64,000 nucleotides of DNA from contig NC_081409.1 in assembly GCF_030272615.1 (NCBI RefSeq), forward strand, positions 873,805,594 to 873,869,593. The letters run 5' to 3'. The notes below the pieces were generated by a model, which saw only the letters and a program-made list of their open reading frames with translations, was not told where the DNA came from and searched no databases. Numbering within the stretch: position 1 is the stretch's first letter; the number at the start of each line of letters is the position of its first letter. A program made the position numbers and the translations under genes. Shown here piece after piece: positions 1 to 12,660 of the stretch. Source of the stretch: Cryptomeria japonica. Lineage: Eukaryota > Streptophyta > Pinopsida > Cupressales > Cupressaceae.

Positions 1-2841
1 TCATTATTAAACATTCTCACTTGACACACATAATACATTATTTTCCCTAATAACATACACTACATACATGAGTACAATGTCTTTTACAATAATGAGCATA
101 GCTCTCAAATACAATTACATATACATGTTTAATGAATCATGATCAATAAGATACTACAAATATCCATCCACGAGCTGAAGAGATAAGAGATCCACATCCA
201 CAGAAAGCATGCAAGAAAAGAATCCACTGAAGAAAATCGCAATGGAAGAAAGGCTACAACCACCCGACCATGTGGAACCAAAGGAACCACCCCCCATGCT
301 AGTAGATGACACGAGATCCAACACACACTCTAGATCTAAGCTAACACCTATCAACCAAAGAGGAAACAACTCTAACTCAACCAAGGAAAATATATCAAAC
401 AACAAATAAACCTCTAGAGGTGACTCATCAACAACGCATAAGGAACTAGGACCAACATGTAGGGAAAGAGTGTCATCACATGCTATAAGCAGGACATCCT
501 ACAACCTAGCCCAGAATCCATGATAAACTGTATGTAGAACCATCTCAACCTTTGAGTAGATCAAGGGAGTTTGGTTTACGCGGCTACCAAATCTTCCAAC
601 TCACTTTGGTTTTTTGATCCATGAGATGGGCACCACTAAATGCATTTATTATCTTGTTTAGATGAGTTACTCAACCCAACTTGCCTAGTATTAATTACTA
701 TGTTATCACTTATCAATTACAATGGAAAACCTCCAATGAGCTATCCAAATAGTCTAGACCTCGACTCTCTTACTCAAGAATCCTAGTATTCTATTCTCTG
801 TGATGTCAACAGACTCATGAAAGCCCACTCCCCCTACTCAAGCAAGAAATCTCACAAAACAAAATCCAGCCAACCAAGATAGAACATCATAAATGCAAAA
901 GAACCAATATTGTATACCATATAGGTCACATAGACCACACAACATCATAGAGTAAGAATCGATCAATATAGCAAGGCATCACTCCTCTTGTAACAATACA
1001 AGTGATCAAATAACACATCAAAATATTACTCCGGACATCCAAGAGTTTTCAGAAAACACAACACAACCTCTGGACAGACCCCTCGAAATGACTAACAGTC
1101 TGAAAAATCCAAACTGAACTTAGAAAATCTTGAAAAAGACTCAAAACATAGGAAAATATAGGAACAATGAATTTACCTCACTGTTTAATGTTTATACAAG
1201 TTTTTGCAATGCTTTTGACATACATAATAATACATATGATAAATAAGATAGATAATATGCATAACAAGACAACACACATGCATAATGGTTTAGCGCATAC
1301 TTACAGTTTCAGTGCATTCGCATCCCTCAGTAGCACAAATAAGGCATAAGGTAGTGCATATGATAGGGAAAACAATGCAAATGATCAACGATTTAGCACA
1401 AATGTAGTTTTAGTGCAAATACCCAGATATATGGATGGAAATAATATTCTAATGGGAGTAAAATAAAATCATAGAATCAACTTAAGGGTTTGAAAACCAT
1501 AGGACAAGGAATGCAGATATAGAACTAAGATGAATAATAAGGTTTTAAAGCTCAAAAGTAAGAGTATACAAGAATAAGTTTCTGACGAATACTCTTAGCA
1601 ATACTCGACAAGAACATCTCGAGACAACTATACAAGGCATAGACCTCTCAAATCTCAATGAGGAAAAATTCATACAACACCAAATCCTCCACTTTCATAC
1701 AAAAGAAACACATCGGAAACCAGGGAAACCCAGACCATAGAAAACATAGCCAGACGAATGCGACAAGGAAAATAATCGTAGACAATTTATTTTTCCCCCA
1801 AGACTATAGTTCAACTATATAATAATTTCATAAATAAATTATGGAACTATACAAACTATATTAAATATTTTCCCAAAACTCCTGAGAAAGCACGACATAG
1901 ACAATCTTTTCAAACTAAAAATGCTGAAGTAAGATCCTCTAACCTGATAATAAGCAAAAATGATAAATTGATGAAGAAAAGTCCACAAGCCAAGCAATCA
2001 AAATCCCTTCAAGATCCAAAATCCAACTCCAGCAAAAATGCATTCAAAGAGCCAACCCATCCTCGTGAAATCACAACAAAACCAATAAATAGAAAACCAA
2101 GCCAAAACCATAGAATACATCAGCCAATCAAAATAATAGAAAGAATACTATTTCTTACCAACCCATAACAAAATCCAAGGTAAAAATAATAAGATATTAT
2201 TTAATTAACTTACCCAATAATTCAACCAATAGAATGAGAGGGTAAGTAGAAAGAATATATTAACTATTCCAAAGTGTAGAAAGACAAAATAATAATAATA
2301 TTCATGGGAACAATTAACTATAAAATCCCATCAACAAAATAGCCAATGGTGTACAAACAAATAATCAAATTAATAGATAATATTTATCCAATGATCATAA
2401 ATCAATAATATAAAATCACCTATTAAATATAAACCCCAATAAATAGATAAACCAAGGCTATAATAAATTAAAGCCACAATAATAAATCAAAGGATATTTA
2501 TATAAATAAATATTCTAATTAATAATAAAGCCAAGTTTTCTTACTAAATGATAATATTAATTCCAAATCAATAATTAAATAATGTGATATAAAATCAGTT
2601 ATCCAATATTACTCTTTCTTGATTAATTATTTATCTTATTATTATGAGCTATATATATTTATTTTATCATAAACTATATGTCTATTAATTTAATTTAACA
2701 TTATTAAACTATATAACTCAATTAATTAATTAATAATAATTAAATCAAATAATAAACACAATATGCCACACAAGATAATAAAGGGAAACTCAAGAGATCA
2801 CTCAACACTGAACAACAACCCACACTAAAATACTTATCTGA
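1..2841. other. AT-rich flank without a supported gene
   Basis: No reading frame on either strand has recognisable protein similarity; open stretches are below about 100 codons and low in complexity. The last 600 bases are extremely AT-rich, built from TAATTAAAT-like words. This is the left host flank of the LTR element that follows. It continues on the right side at 9482. Confidence 0.6.
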
Positions 2842-2846
2842 CAAGG
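2842..2846. repeat. Target-site duplication CAAGG, left copy
   Basis: CAAGG directly precedes the TG of the 5' LTR and is repeated exactly at 9477-9481 after the final CA of the 3' LTR. A 5-bp duplication is what LTR-retrotransposon integrase leaves, so the element ends are well fixed. Confidence 0.92.
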
Positions 2847-4086
2847 TGTAGCATCCTAAAATTGCGTCACTTGCAATTTCGACTGCATTTCGGTCTTCAC
2901 GATGGCGACGCAATACGCAACTTGAATGGAGACCCCGAAACCTAATTATGACACTGAAAACTGCATTTTCTTGCACCCTGGCCTGAACCTCCTTTGCACC
3001 CTGCTGTCCCGGGAGGTGGGACCAGAGCACCCAGCGCCCTAGTCCCCAGGACCATGGCGCCCAGCACCCTAGTCCCTGGGTCCTATTTTGGGCCCGGTCT
3101 CCTAAGGGGTCTCGGGTCTTTTTGTTTGCAATTTGGAAATTATCTTTCCTGGTCGGCCTAAGGTCGGGAAAATCAGTCTATCAGCCCTAATTGACAAGTA
3201 TATAAACTACATTTTCCTCTTTCATTCGATATGATGGAAAAGGCGTGGAAACTATACTCAAGCATTCAAGCATTCAAGCATTCCTTCAAGCAATTGATCA
3301 TTTCAAGTCTCCATTCAAGGCTAAGTGTTGCATTCAAGACAAGGATTCAACCATTGAAGAGGAGATCACATACTACATGCTACATACAACATACTACTAC
3401 AACATACAACATACAACATCTAAACCTTCGCACATAAGGATACAAACATCCTTAGAACAAGGTATTAGTACTTGTTTTACAGTCATTTACATTTACAGCT
3501 CTTGCTCATTTCTTGGTTAATTCCAAAACTGGGGTTTGACCTAAAGGCAAACCCCTAAACCCTAACCCCCCAATCGTCTTCGCTTTTCTGTGTGTAGGTT
3601 GCAGGTACGCGGCTGAAATTGAAGATCTGGAATCCTTATGCAGAGACGAACAGATCCCCCTTCGTTTCGTGGATTTTTTGGAGGACCGTGGCGCCGGGCG
3701 CCATCGTCCCGACAACTTTTGCTCAAATTTGCAGGACAGCACCGTATCGACATTTTACTGCTAATTCCAGGTCCCCAGCTTCATACTGTATTCCTATCTC
3801 AGTTTATAAGCGAATCTTTGTCACTTTCTATGCATTCCTAGCTTAATCTTCCTCTATGCACATTCTTTACAAAAGAGGGTAGCCTTGCTGTCTTAACCAT
3901 TGAAACTCATTTAGCATCCAATCTTGCATTGCGTGGGATTGGATCTTGTGGGTTTCAACCCCTCTTTTGAATGTAAAGTCTCTCCCCTAAGTGAAAACCA
4001 TCAACCCTAGTGAATCTCCCTTCTCTCTCCTTGGAGTTGGAAGAGGGGAGAGCAACTAGGGTTCGATCGCGATTTTCCGCTTTACA
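2847..4086 (+). repeat. 5' LTR of the 2847 element
   Basis: Direct repeat of 8236-9476, starting TGTAGCATCC and ending in TTTACA. A TATATAAA-like box lies near 3199-3206 (GTATATAAAC), a plausible core promoter. Downstream are CATTCAAG tandem words (about 3261-3300) and ACATACAACATAC repeats (about 3375-3420). The same LTR architecture recurs in the related LTRs at 43043 and 56354. Confidence 0.93.
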
Positions 4087-4089
4087 TTT

Positions 4090-4104
4090 TGGTGAACCCG
4101 ACGT
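4090..4104 (+). other. Primer-binding-like site TGGTGAACCCGACGT
   Basis: Lies three bases after the LTR end, where minus-strand synthesis is primed. It starts with TGG, complementary to tRNA 3' CCA, but it is not the initiator-Met site TGGTATCAGAGC. The same word, with small changes, follows the LTRs ending at 26845, 44274 and 57611, which supports a real function. I could not assign the tRNA. Confidence 0.7.
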
Positions 4105-5259
4105 GAACATCCTTTTTGATTTTTCATGCTTAGATCTGAAAAAATTGATTACATTTCCATGTTTGATCTTTTGCAAAATTTTAGAGGTGATTGCATAAAA
4201 ACCCTAAAATTTCTTTTTAGTAATTAAGCTTGTGAAATGTTTAAATGTTAATGCTTGTTTCAGATCTATCCTTCTATTACAAATTATCAATTCATATTTG
4301 TGCTTTAATTTTGAAAATTAAGTGGTTAAGTGTCAAAACCCTAATTTTTGAAACCTTCTTGATTCAACCTTTGACTGACAATTTCACTGATCAAAACATC
4401 TCCAAATCAGCTGTAACTTTGGATTCCGCAATAAAATCACAATATCTTTCATCCCTGAAAATTTGGAAAAAAGTTGCGAGGACTGTGTGCACTCTGAGCG
4501 CCATCGTCCCCGACATTTTTTCCAAAATTTCGGGAGCGAGATCTTACTGTATTTTCCTGCTAAAATCCAGAATTTTGGCTGATTTTATCAATTTTAACAC
4601 CTTCAAAATTACAGTCAAAGTTGGTCTTGTAATTGCTTGGATTAAGGCTTTTAAACATTCAAAAATCATTGAAACTGAAATTTTGTGTCAAAATTGTGTT
4701 CTTACTATCCTAAACCTAAAAAGTGTGTTAACATTCATTAAAAATTTCAGTGCTTTATTCAAATTCTTGCATTTTGTGACTTTTGAAATTAAGTGCTTAA
4801 TTACAACAACTTTGATTTCCGCTTTCAAAATTGAATTTTGCGTGAAATTGAGTCAACTTTTGAATTTCAAAACTTGCATTGCTTTTGGCATTCCCTCTAA
4901 AATCATAAAATTCAAAATTTCAGTTTCCCTCTTTTTTTCAAAATTCAAATTTTGCATTTTTCGACAATCTGGGTAGGGTTCAATTTTGAGATTACAACTT
5001 TAATTTGGCCTGCCTACAGATCGTAAAATCACTCAATTTTTTCAGATTGGCTTTAAAATCATCATACCTTTCATCCCTGCAAATTTTAAAAAAAGTTGCA
5101 AGGACCGTGTTGCACTCCAAGCGCCACGGTCCTGGACATTTTTTCTGAAATTTCGGGAGACTGTCGTGATTGCATTTAACAGCTTAAATCCAGAAGATTG
5201 GCTGATTTTACTGAAAATTGCTACCTCTAAAATCAAAATTTTCTCTCCTTCTCTAGTGC
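4105..5259 (+). other. Untranslated leader of the 2847 element
   Basis: About 1.15 kb between the primer-binding-like site and the gag-like ORF, rich in AAAATT and CAAAATT words. One frame happens to stay open for 243 codons (4245-4976), but its composition is Ile/Phe/Lys/Leu from AT-rich DNA and no domain is recognisable, so I treat it as leader. A related leader is found in the element at 57612-58634. Confidence 0.55.
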
Positions 5260-6222
5260 ATGAGTTTTACAACAATAAGCCCTACTTATACTATTCCCGT
5301 TAGACGAAGCCGTAGAATTAAGTCTTTCCGAGGTGTAATTACCGAGGAGATGGAACCTAATTTGAATAGCCTTTTTAATGAGGACATGGGTAATTCCTCT
5401 AATCCTCCTAATGATGAAGAAGCTCTCCATGAGGTTTTTGAAGAACAACTTTCGAAATTGGATAACCAATTTGATGATTTTCACCAATGGATGTCTCATG
5501 AGTATCCCGATAGTCAAGCTCTTCCTTTAATTGAGGGTCTAAAACGTATGCTTCAAAGTGATAAGAATGGAATTGATATTTTGCGTGGTATTGCACACAT
5601 TGTGGATTCGAATGTGATGCCTATAAAGAGTTGTGCTGAAACTTTAGGTTATACACAACCTCCTACTCAAGTCAATCATTCTATTCCTTTGATGACTTCT
5701 ATTGCTAGCATACCTACCTTTACATCAAACATAATGGCTACTTCTACACAAGACATTCCCCCTGTGATCACTAGTCATGGGGGCAATCCTCCCTCTTCTT
5801 CAATTAACCCTATCCCTTCATTCAATCTGACTTCTTCATTCATTCCTTCAATGAGTGTTCCTATTACATCTTCACAAATGAACATGACGCAAGGGGGCAA
5901 TTCATTTAACCATTCCATTCCTCCTTGTAGTGTTCCTCTTGTCCAATCATCTCCTATGACTAATTATCATAGGGTCCCACCACCTTACTCTTTGCCTTCT
6001 TTCAATAACATAACACCTCCATCTCAATCTAACACATGTAATATGAACTCTTCGACTGAAGCGACCATTAACAATCTTGCACAAACTGTCTCTTCTTTAC
6101 AGCAACAAATTTCCTCTATGAACCAATCTAAGTTTAGTGTGCCCACATTTGATGTTGCGAGCCCACTTTCTCTTGACATTGTTCGAGCTATTCCTCCTAA
6201 ACATGTTGAAATTGCCTGTTGA
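5260..6222 (+). CDS. Gag-like protein of a non-autonomous gypsy-type element
   Basis: The 320-residue ORF begins MSFTTISP. Residues 1-50 carry a basic stretch (PVRRSRRIK) and an acidic patch. Residues 50-110 look helical, and the remainder is Pro/Ser/Thr/Asn-rich low-complexity sequence ending in a Gln-rich predicted coil (about residues 265-295). There is no CCHC zinc knuckle. I call it gag-like from its position as first ORF after the leader and because its first 45 residues recur in a second, independent element at 58635, starting at the same ATG context. It ends just before an out-of-frame protease remnant. Whether it packages RNA is unknown; a captured, non-gag protein is the alternative. 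Confidence 0.6.
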   Translation: MSFTTISPTYTIPVRRSRRIKSFRGVITEEMEPNLNSLFNEDMGNSSNPPNDEEALHEVFEEQLSKLDNQFDDFHQWMSHEYPDSQALPLIEGLKRMLQSDKNGIDILRGIAHIVDSNVMPIKSCAETLGYTQPPTQVNHSIPLMTSIASIPTFTSNIMATSTQDIPPVITSHGGNPPSSSINPIPSFNLTSSFIPSMSVPITSSQMNMTQGGNSFNHSIPPCSVPLVQSSPMTNYHRVPPPYSLPSFNNITPPSQSNTCNMNSSTEATINNLAQTVSSLQQQISSMNQSKFSVPTFDVASPLSLDIVRAIPPKHVEIAC

Positions 6223-6227
6223 AATTT

Positions 6228-7492
6228 CTTTTTACTTTGCAATTGAATCAAGTGATCTATGACAAAACAGATGTGATTGTGAAACTATTTGATGCATTTT
6301 CTTCTCCCGCAATGGGTTCTATTACATTGCCTATTGAGGTCCATAATAATCCCTTGATGTGAACTTTTCTATTATTCCATCTTCTGAACAATTTGGTGTG
6401 AAGCTTGGCTATCCTTGGCTATCTTCCATGAAAGCTATTGCTTCTCCTATTCACAAGTGTTTGAAATTTCATCATAATGGTGAAGTTGTTACTGTCAATC
6501 ATAGTCTCTTTAAACCAGCTGAAAGAACTTCTAGCGTTCCTATTGATTACTTTTGGCCTAAACAATTCCAATCCCTTCCTCCGCAAAGTGATCATCTTTT
6601 AAAATTTTATCAAAAATGGAAAACAGATATGATCCTATCTTTAAGTGAACCTAGAACACCTAAACTTGACATTCCTATCATTCTTGAGAAGGAAGTTCTT
6701 CCTTTGAAAGATAAAACTAATGTCTTTCCTCAAGAAGATTCCCAACCCATCCCTATGGATGTGACTATGTCTATATCTAATAAACTTCCTAAAAGTAGAC
6801 CTATCCCTCCTCGTCATGATGGACTTGGTCTCCTTCCTAAACCAAAAATTCCTCCTTTATATGGAGCAGTTCCTCCTCCTTCCTTTTATAGAGAGAAGAG
6901 ACCTTCTTCTTCTCCTATTATCCAGCCTAAGAGACCACAACCTAAACACCCAAGTGATAGGGATGAGAAAATTCCTCCTCCTCAATCTTCTTCACTTCCT
7001 AGTAAGACTAGACAAAATCGTTCTGCACGTGAACGCCGGCGAAAGCGTCGTCTTAGAGCTCAAACTTTGAAATCTCCAAAAACACCTTCAACAAGCATTA
7101 TTCCATTTTCTCCTCAGCCGGAAATTGAGCCAAAATCTCCTAAACATAAGATGCATGATGGTCTTGATCCTGTACAAGTTAAAGATCCTATTTTTATAAA
7201 TCTTGATGATGATATAGATGAAAATGTTATGCATGATGAAAATGTTACTTCTTTTGCTTCTGATAGTGAATATGAACTTGTTGATATTGATAACCATTTA
7301 TCTAACGAATTTTCTAAAGCACTTATCCTAGCTCCTAGACAAGAACAACGTGGCTCGGAACATGAACATAGCCCTTGTTTGGATCTTGTGATAGCTCCAT
7401 CTGCTGTGTTGGATGTTCCTCCTCTAGCGTGTTCCCTGCCTTCCCGAAATATTGATCAGCAAGATCGGGGGGTAGATGATGTGCTAGACTAG
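6228..7492 (+). pseudogene. Retropepsin C-terminal remnant fused to a proline-rich, basic/acidic tail
   Basis: A gypsy-type aspartic protease C-terminal half is readable from about 6240 in one frame; it shifts near 6355-6360 through an apparent 1-base loss and continues as an open frame of 377 codons (6359-7492). The key landmark is GYPWLSSMKAIASPIH (about residues 17-34), corresponding to the LGRPW-(I/L)H block of gypsy retropepsins, followed by a KFHHNGEVVTV strand. The catalytic DTG/DSG half is absent. Downstream come Pro-rich sequence, a strongly basic block (ARERRRKRRLR, about residue 225) and an acidic block (INLDDDIDEN, about residue 278). No reverse transcriptase follows. The tail could be a linker that normally precedes RT, or element-specific sequence. 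Confidence 0.65.
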
Positions 7493-8219
7493 TTACATTA
7501 GCATAGCAGATTCTCTCCTCCTCTCTTGTGTTACTTCTTCTATATGTTATTCTTATTCTTCTATTTATTGTCCTTAGTGTTGTCTACTTGAGGATGATGC
7601 AAAGCATTGAGATCTCTCGATCTCTCTTATGTTGACTCAAAAGACACATGTGTTCCCTTCTTCTAGGTGACCTTCCTTGATTGGGGAATGAAGAACAATT
7701 ATGCATACATACATATGATATATATACATGACTTATCATACAGCATACTGACCCCAAGGAAAGTGAAGTCACCTCGTGCTTTGTGTTTTGTGTCTATTAT
7801 CCTTGGGCTTATCTCACACTTGGGGGCTAAATCCTTGCAATAACGTGCTCCTTTCCTTTCTCATTCTTATATGTATCACTACCTTAAAGCAATCACCCCC
7901 GGTGAGGCGTGTGCGATCGCTTTAATGTAGGGGGGCATACATCCCGTTCATATCTTTCCAAGATACTTGAAAATTTCTTGGCGAACTTAGCTTTGCCTTG
8001 AAAATTTTCGGTATTCCTTTTGCATGACTCATAGTGAGGGAACCTTACTACTGACAGTCATGGTTCTCCCTCGTGATCTTCCCTTTTACTTTGTCAATCG
8101 AAGTCGTAAGATCCTTAGTCCACTGGGGGCTTGGTGTATCTTGCCTCCTTGACGTGGTGAAAGTCTTTCAATGTTGTTTCCTTGTACTTTACCGGAAGTA
8201 TGAGCATACATACTCCCGC
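7493..8219 (+). other. 3' untranslated region of the 2847 element
   Basis: About 730 bases without a credible ORF. It contains two purine/G-rich words of the form GGGGGC (near 7929 and 8126) before the purine tract adjoining the 3' LTR. This fits the region left after loss of pol. Confidence 0.5.
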
Positions 8220-8235
8220 TAAAGTGGGGGCTAAA
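8220..8235 (+). other. Polypurine tract of the 2847 element
   Basis: TAAAGTGGGGGCTAAA abuts the TG of the 3' LTR at 8236. Its position and composition match the primer for plus-strand synthesis. Confidence 0.8.
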
Positions 8236-9476
8236 TGTAGCGTCCTAAAATTGCGACACTTGCAATTTTGACTGCATTTCGGTCTTCACGATGGCGACGC
8301 AATACGCAACCTGAATGGAGACCCTGAAACCTAATTATGACACTGAAAACTGCATTTTCTTGCACCCTATCCTGAACCTCCTTTGCACCCTGCTGTCCCG
8401 GGAGGTGGGACCAGAGCACCTAGTGCCCTGGTCCTTCAGAACCAGGGCGCCCAGCTCCCTAGTCCCTGGGTCCTATTTTGGGCCCGGTCTCCTAAGGGGT
8501 CTCGGGTCTTTTTGTTTGCAATTTGGAAATTATCTTTCCTGGTTGGCCTAAGGTCGGGAAAATCAGTCTATCAGCCCTAATTGACAAGTATATAAACTAC
8601 ATTTTCCTCTTTCATTCGATATGATGGAAAAGGCATGGAAACTATACTCAAGCATTCAAGCATTCAAGCATTCCTTCAAGCAATTGATCATTTCAAGTCT
8701 CCATTCAAGGCTAAGTGTTGCATTCAAGACAAGGATTCAACCATTGAAGAGGAGATCACATACTACATGCTACATACAACATACTACTACAACATACAAC
8801 ATACAACATCTAAACCTTTGCACATAAGGATACAAACATCCTTAGAACAAGGTATTAGTACTTGTTTTACAGTCATTTACATTTACAGCTCTTGCTCATT
8901 TCTTGGTTAATTCCAAAACTGGGGTTTGACCTAAAGGCAAACCCCTAATCCCTAACCCCCCAATCGTCTTCGCTTTTCTGTGTGTAGGTTGCAAGTACAT
9001 GGCTGAAATTGAAGATCTGGAATCCTTGTGCAGAGATGAACAGATCCCCCTTCGTTTCGTGGATTTTTCAGAGGACCGTGGCACCGGGCGCCATCGTCCT
9101 GACAACTTTTGCTCAAATTTGCAGGACAGCACCGTATCGACATTTTACAGCTAATTCCAGGTCCACGGCTTCATACTGTATTCCTATCTCAGTTTATAAG
9201 CGAATCTTTGTCACTTTCTATGCATTCCTAGCTTAATCTTCCTCTATGCACATTCTTTACAAAAGAGGGTAGCCTTGCTGTCTTAACCCTTGAAACTCAT
9301 TTAGCATCCAATCTTGCATTGCGTGGGATTGGATCTTGTGAGTTTCAACCCCTCTTTTGAATGTAAAGTCTCTCCCCTAAGTGAAAACCATCAACCCTAG
9401 TGAATCTCCCTTCTCTCTCCTTGGAGTTGGAAGAGGGGAGAGCAACTAGGGTTCGATCGCGATTTTCCGCTTTACA
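8236..9476 (+). repeat. 3' LTR of the 2847 element
   Basis: Partner of 2847-4086, about 97 percent identical by eye. It begins TGTAGCGTCC and ends TTTACA, then CAAGG (9477-9481), the right target-site duplication, and host sequence. Confidence 0.93.
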
Positions 9477-9481
9477 CAAGG

Positions 9482-10547
9482 GTAATCAACATAAACCTAG
9501 AGTGTAGAATGGGTTTTCATGTCATCTCCGATCAACTTGCCGTTGAGATAAGACACGCTCCTGGACCTATGAACCCACATGGAGGTGATCTCTCATACCT
9601 GCAAATCCTTCATCCACAAAGCTGTGATACAACATATACAATATATATAGCACAAGCAAGTGATAGAGAATCGTAATGGCACATTTTTATTGCAATGAGT
9701 GATGTGACATTGTTCCTATCACGAAGATGGTAAAAGACACTTGCAAATAATCAAGCATATCATAATCATCATTATATCCAATTTACTCATGAGTTAGGGT
9801 TAGTACATGGTTAGATACCATCAAATCAGCATAAAGTAAACTAAGATATATCAATATGATCTATTAATACACAATAGACAAGATGAATCAAAGAGGGGCA
9901 CTACATCCCACACCCCTTGGGCTTGACTTACTCCTAGAAGTCGCAAAGATTAAGTTGAAACACACACACATTAATCTCAAAAATTCCTTCAACATAGATG
10001 AATTAAAATATTTTCTTTAAGACAATTACCAACAACACACCTAGAATCTTTCTCATTAGAGGATTTATCATTCAATAGAACTTCATAATCCAAACATTTC
10101 CTAGCTCGCGGTAAGATAATGGCAACCAAAGTTTCCTTCATATGCTTTATTTATTCAAGATAAATACATTATAAATTAGATAAAACAAGTTACAAAATTA
10201 TGATAGGTTACCTTGAGCATGCTAAATCATTAAAATATTTTCAACAAGGCTTCATTTAATCACATTTTGCAAGACAAATCTATAATTTTATGTGACAGAA
10301 TTAGCATCTATGTGCAAAATCACAATAACTCACACCATTCAAGCATGTCAATCACTCTTTTAATGGCTAATTACACACAATGAATAAGTCAAATATATAT
10401 TTTACACAATATTTCACACATAAGAACTTACTAAGGAGAGGAAATTTGTAGTTCATTTATGTATAACTATTACAATTTTCTCAATTTTAAATGTAATTCT
10501 ATCCAATATTTCATAAAATCTAGAAATTTACTGTTACATTTCATCCT
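9482..10547. other. AT-rich host flank, no gene seen
   Basis: Resumes the sequence interrupted at 2846. No reading frame with recognisable similarity, no repeat structure and no LTR end is visible. The 5' part of the copia-like element starting around 10548 must have been lost somewhere here. Confidence 0.5.
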
Positions 10548-12660
10548 ATATTGCATGAAAGGGAAAGAATCCCTAAAAATATTGTAGAGAAATATCAAGA
10601 CACCATCTACTTGATGGTAGATTAAGACCAATGTCTGACGGAAACCGTAGAGCCCCGAATAATATGGATCATGCTAATGGGCTATGAGGTAGATGAACAA
10701 ATTTTTGAATTATATGTAAAACATTTTCTAAGCCAATTGGTGTACCCCAATGAGGAGAGGTTTGAAATATACAAGGAGAAGAGTTTGAAACTTCATCAGC
10801 AGTTCAAGAAACCAGTGACCCAGAAGAAGGTCTGGAAAGAGGTTGGGGCTCTTGAAAGTATGAGGATATCTAAGGAAGCAGTTTGGAAAGCTAGAGAGGA
10901 AAATATTCTCTTTGAGGAGTAGACTGTGAAGAAGGAAGTGAAACTGGAAGTGCCTAAGACTAAGCCAAGGCAATTCAAAAGCACAACTCTCTCCTCCGGT
11001 CTAGCAAAACTAGCTAGCAAGCCTAAATATTCAATCAAGCCATCTAGTGTTGGAAAGAAGAGGAAGATAATCAGATTTGTGATTGTGGATGATGAAGAGA
11101 CTGAATCTCATGAGCTAGTGAATGAGGTGAAGGCCAAAGATTCTAAATCCACAAAAGTTGCAAAAGAAAAACCATCAGGTGGAATAAAATCTGGTAAGAA
11201 ATCAAACACATCAGAACTTGATGAGGCACTAAAGAAAGGTAAAATTGTATTTAACCCTCCTATGTCTTTAGATCAAATTGTAAATGAAGTCATTAAGAAT
11301 TGTAACCTGAAGCCACTATATGAGTAGTATGAGTTTTTTGATGAATCTAGAAAGAGAACACTAGAAGAGGCTACTATAGAATACATAAATGTATATAGTA
11401 AAGCTCTAATTGAATTAATGGCAATCATACCCAAGAGCTTGTATGGGATTTTGGATGCTAGAAGATACACAACAAATAAAGAATATGAGATATTGAAGGA
11501 GTATGTATTAGTTAGCTTATGTTTAGTTATTTCTACAAAGGTGATAGATAGATTTCTTAAACTAGCAAAGAACGAATTCAAGAGTAAGCATAAAGTAAAT
11601 AAAATCATGTTAGAGAAGATTGATGAGGTAGTAAAGGAAACTGAAAATATTTTGACAAAAGTTCTGCTAGATAATCAATATGAGGTAAATGAGGCTAAAG
11701 GGCAAGAAGAACCTCATCCAAAAGAATAGAACATGATATCATATGTCAACCCAGAAGCTGAATAGATAATGGATGACACTTATGTTATGGAAGTCCAAAC
11801 TAATGAATAGGTAGAGGCTAGTATGCAAGAAGTTAGAGAGGAGGATGCAAGGAAAGAAGAGGAAGAAAAGGATAAGGTTTAGAATCATTTGGCTTTATAA
11901 ATCAATCCTCCAGTTCCTAAGAATATGGAAAAGGAGAAGATGGAACCTAAGGTTGAGGTTAAGACTGAGGAAAAAGACACTGTTGAGATAGTGAAAGGAA
12001 AATAAGTCATTGATGATCTAGAGTTCATTCATGGTTTGATTAACCTCACTTCTCTATCTCTAATTAAAAATATTCAACTTGAATAATTTTCCCAAGCCAA
12101 ATCCAGTGAGGATCTTTTGAAGTCCCTAGAGATGATAGTATGTTGCTAACCCTGACATCGTGTATTTTGGAAAAGTTGATGCTCTCTTTTCAAAAGGACC
12201 CATCTGATACTGCAGCCAGGAATCTGAAGAATCTGATTAACTTAGTGGATAGTCATTTTGAATCCTTTGAGAAATCTACTAAGGAGAAGGTTAAAAAAGA
12301 GTTTAATAAGAAGTCTCGTGAGCATAAGGATTGGTTAGAAATCATATCTAAGCTGATTGATCCTTTGAAAAATTCTTTGAATAATCATGAAGATCAAGTA
12401 ATCTCATTTCTTGAGAAGATCCAGAGTCTGAGCTATGAGCGAGAAAGGATAATTGGCAGAGTTGGAGAACTTAGGAGTCACATTGTTCCTAGGTTGGATA
12501 TAAGCTTAGTTCCTTATAAGATGCACAAAATGCTCTGATTGCTAAAGATCCAAAAGATTTCAAGACTATGAAGGCACAATCTTACTTGTTTAGTGTATTC
12601 CTAATAGTGTTGGAGAATCTACAGAAAGGTTGGGAAAGTCACTTGATCACATTAAAGAAC
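10548..12660 (+). pseudogene. Unrecognised protein of a non-autonomous copia-like element, decayed
   Basis: A decayed coding stretch reads in pieces: about 10560-10922, 10926-11327, 11330-11729 and 12140-12538, separated mostly by single stops or small shifts. The N-terminal piece has TVEPRIIWIMLMGYEV followed by YVKHFLSQL and looks like a compact helical domain. The middle is Lys/Glu-rich, with KKRKIIRFVIVDDEE at about 11058-11100. The C-terminal piece (12140-12538) is a long Lys/Glu/Leu helix, probably coiled coil (KSTKEKVKKEFNKKSREHKDW). There is no zinc knuckle, protease, integrase or RT. Its position just upstream of a purine tract and LTR (12927, 12939) places it inside a retroelement. 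I do not recognise the family. Confidence 0.5.

Larger units (their letters stand above)
2847..9476 (+). mobile_element. Complete non-autonomous Ty3/gypsy-derived LTR retrotransposon
   Basis: The 6.63-kb element is bounded by two LTRs of 1240 and 1241 bp that begin TGTAG and end TTTACA, with a CAAGG duplication on both sides. It has a primer-binding-like site at 4090 and a purine tract ending at 8235. By manual alignment the LTRs differ at roughly 34 positions (about 3 percent), mostly C/T and G/A transitions, so it is a fairly recent insertion. Inside are a gag-like ORF (5260-6222) and a broken protease remnant fused to a basic and acidic tail (to 7492). I find no reverse transcriptase, RNase H or integrase, so mobility would need enzymes in trans. 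The gypsy assignment rests on the protease remnant. Confidence 0.9.

Noticed and set aside
1-2846. Possible host gene in the left flank
   Set aside because: No frame above 100 codons, no recognisable domain and no plausible exon chain; composition is that of intergenic AT-rich DNA.
4245-4976. 243-codon open frame in the leader of the 2847 element
   Set aside because: Ile/Phe/Lys/Leu-biased product of AT-rich DNA with no domain. The region is the leader before the gag-like ORF, and the related leader at 57612-58634 does not keep the frame.
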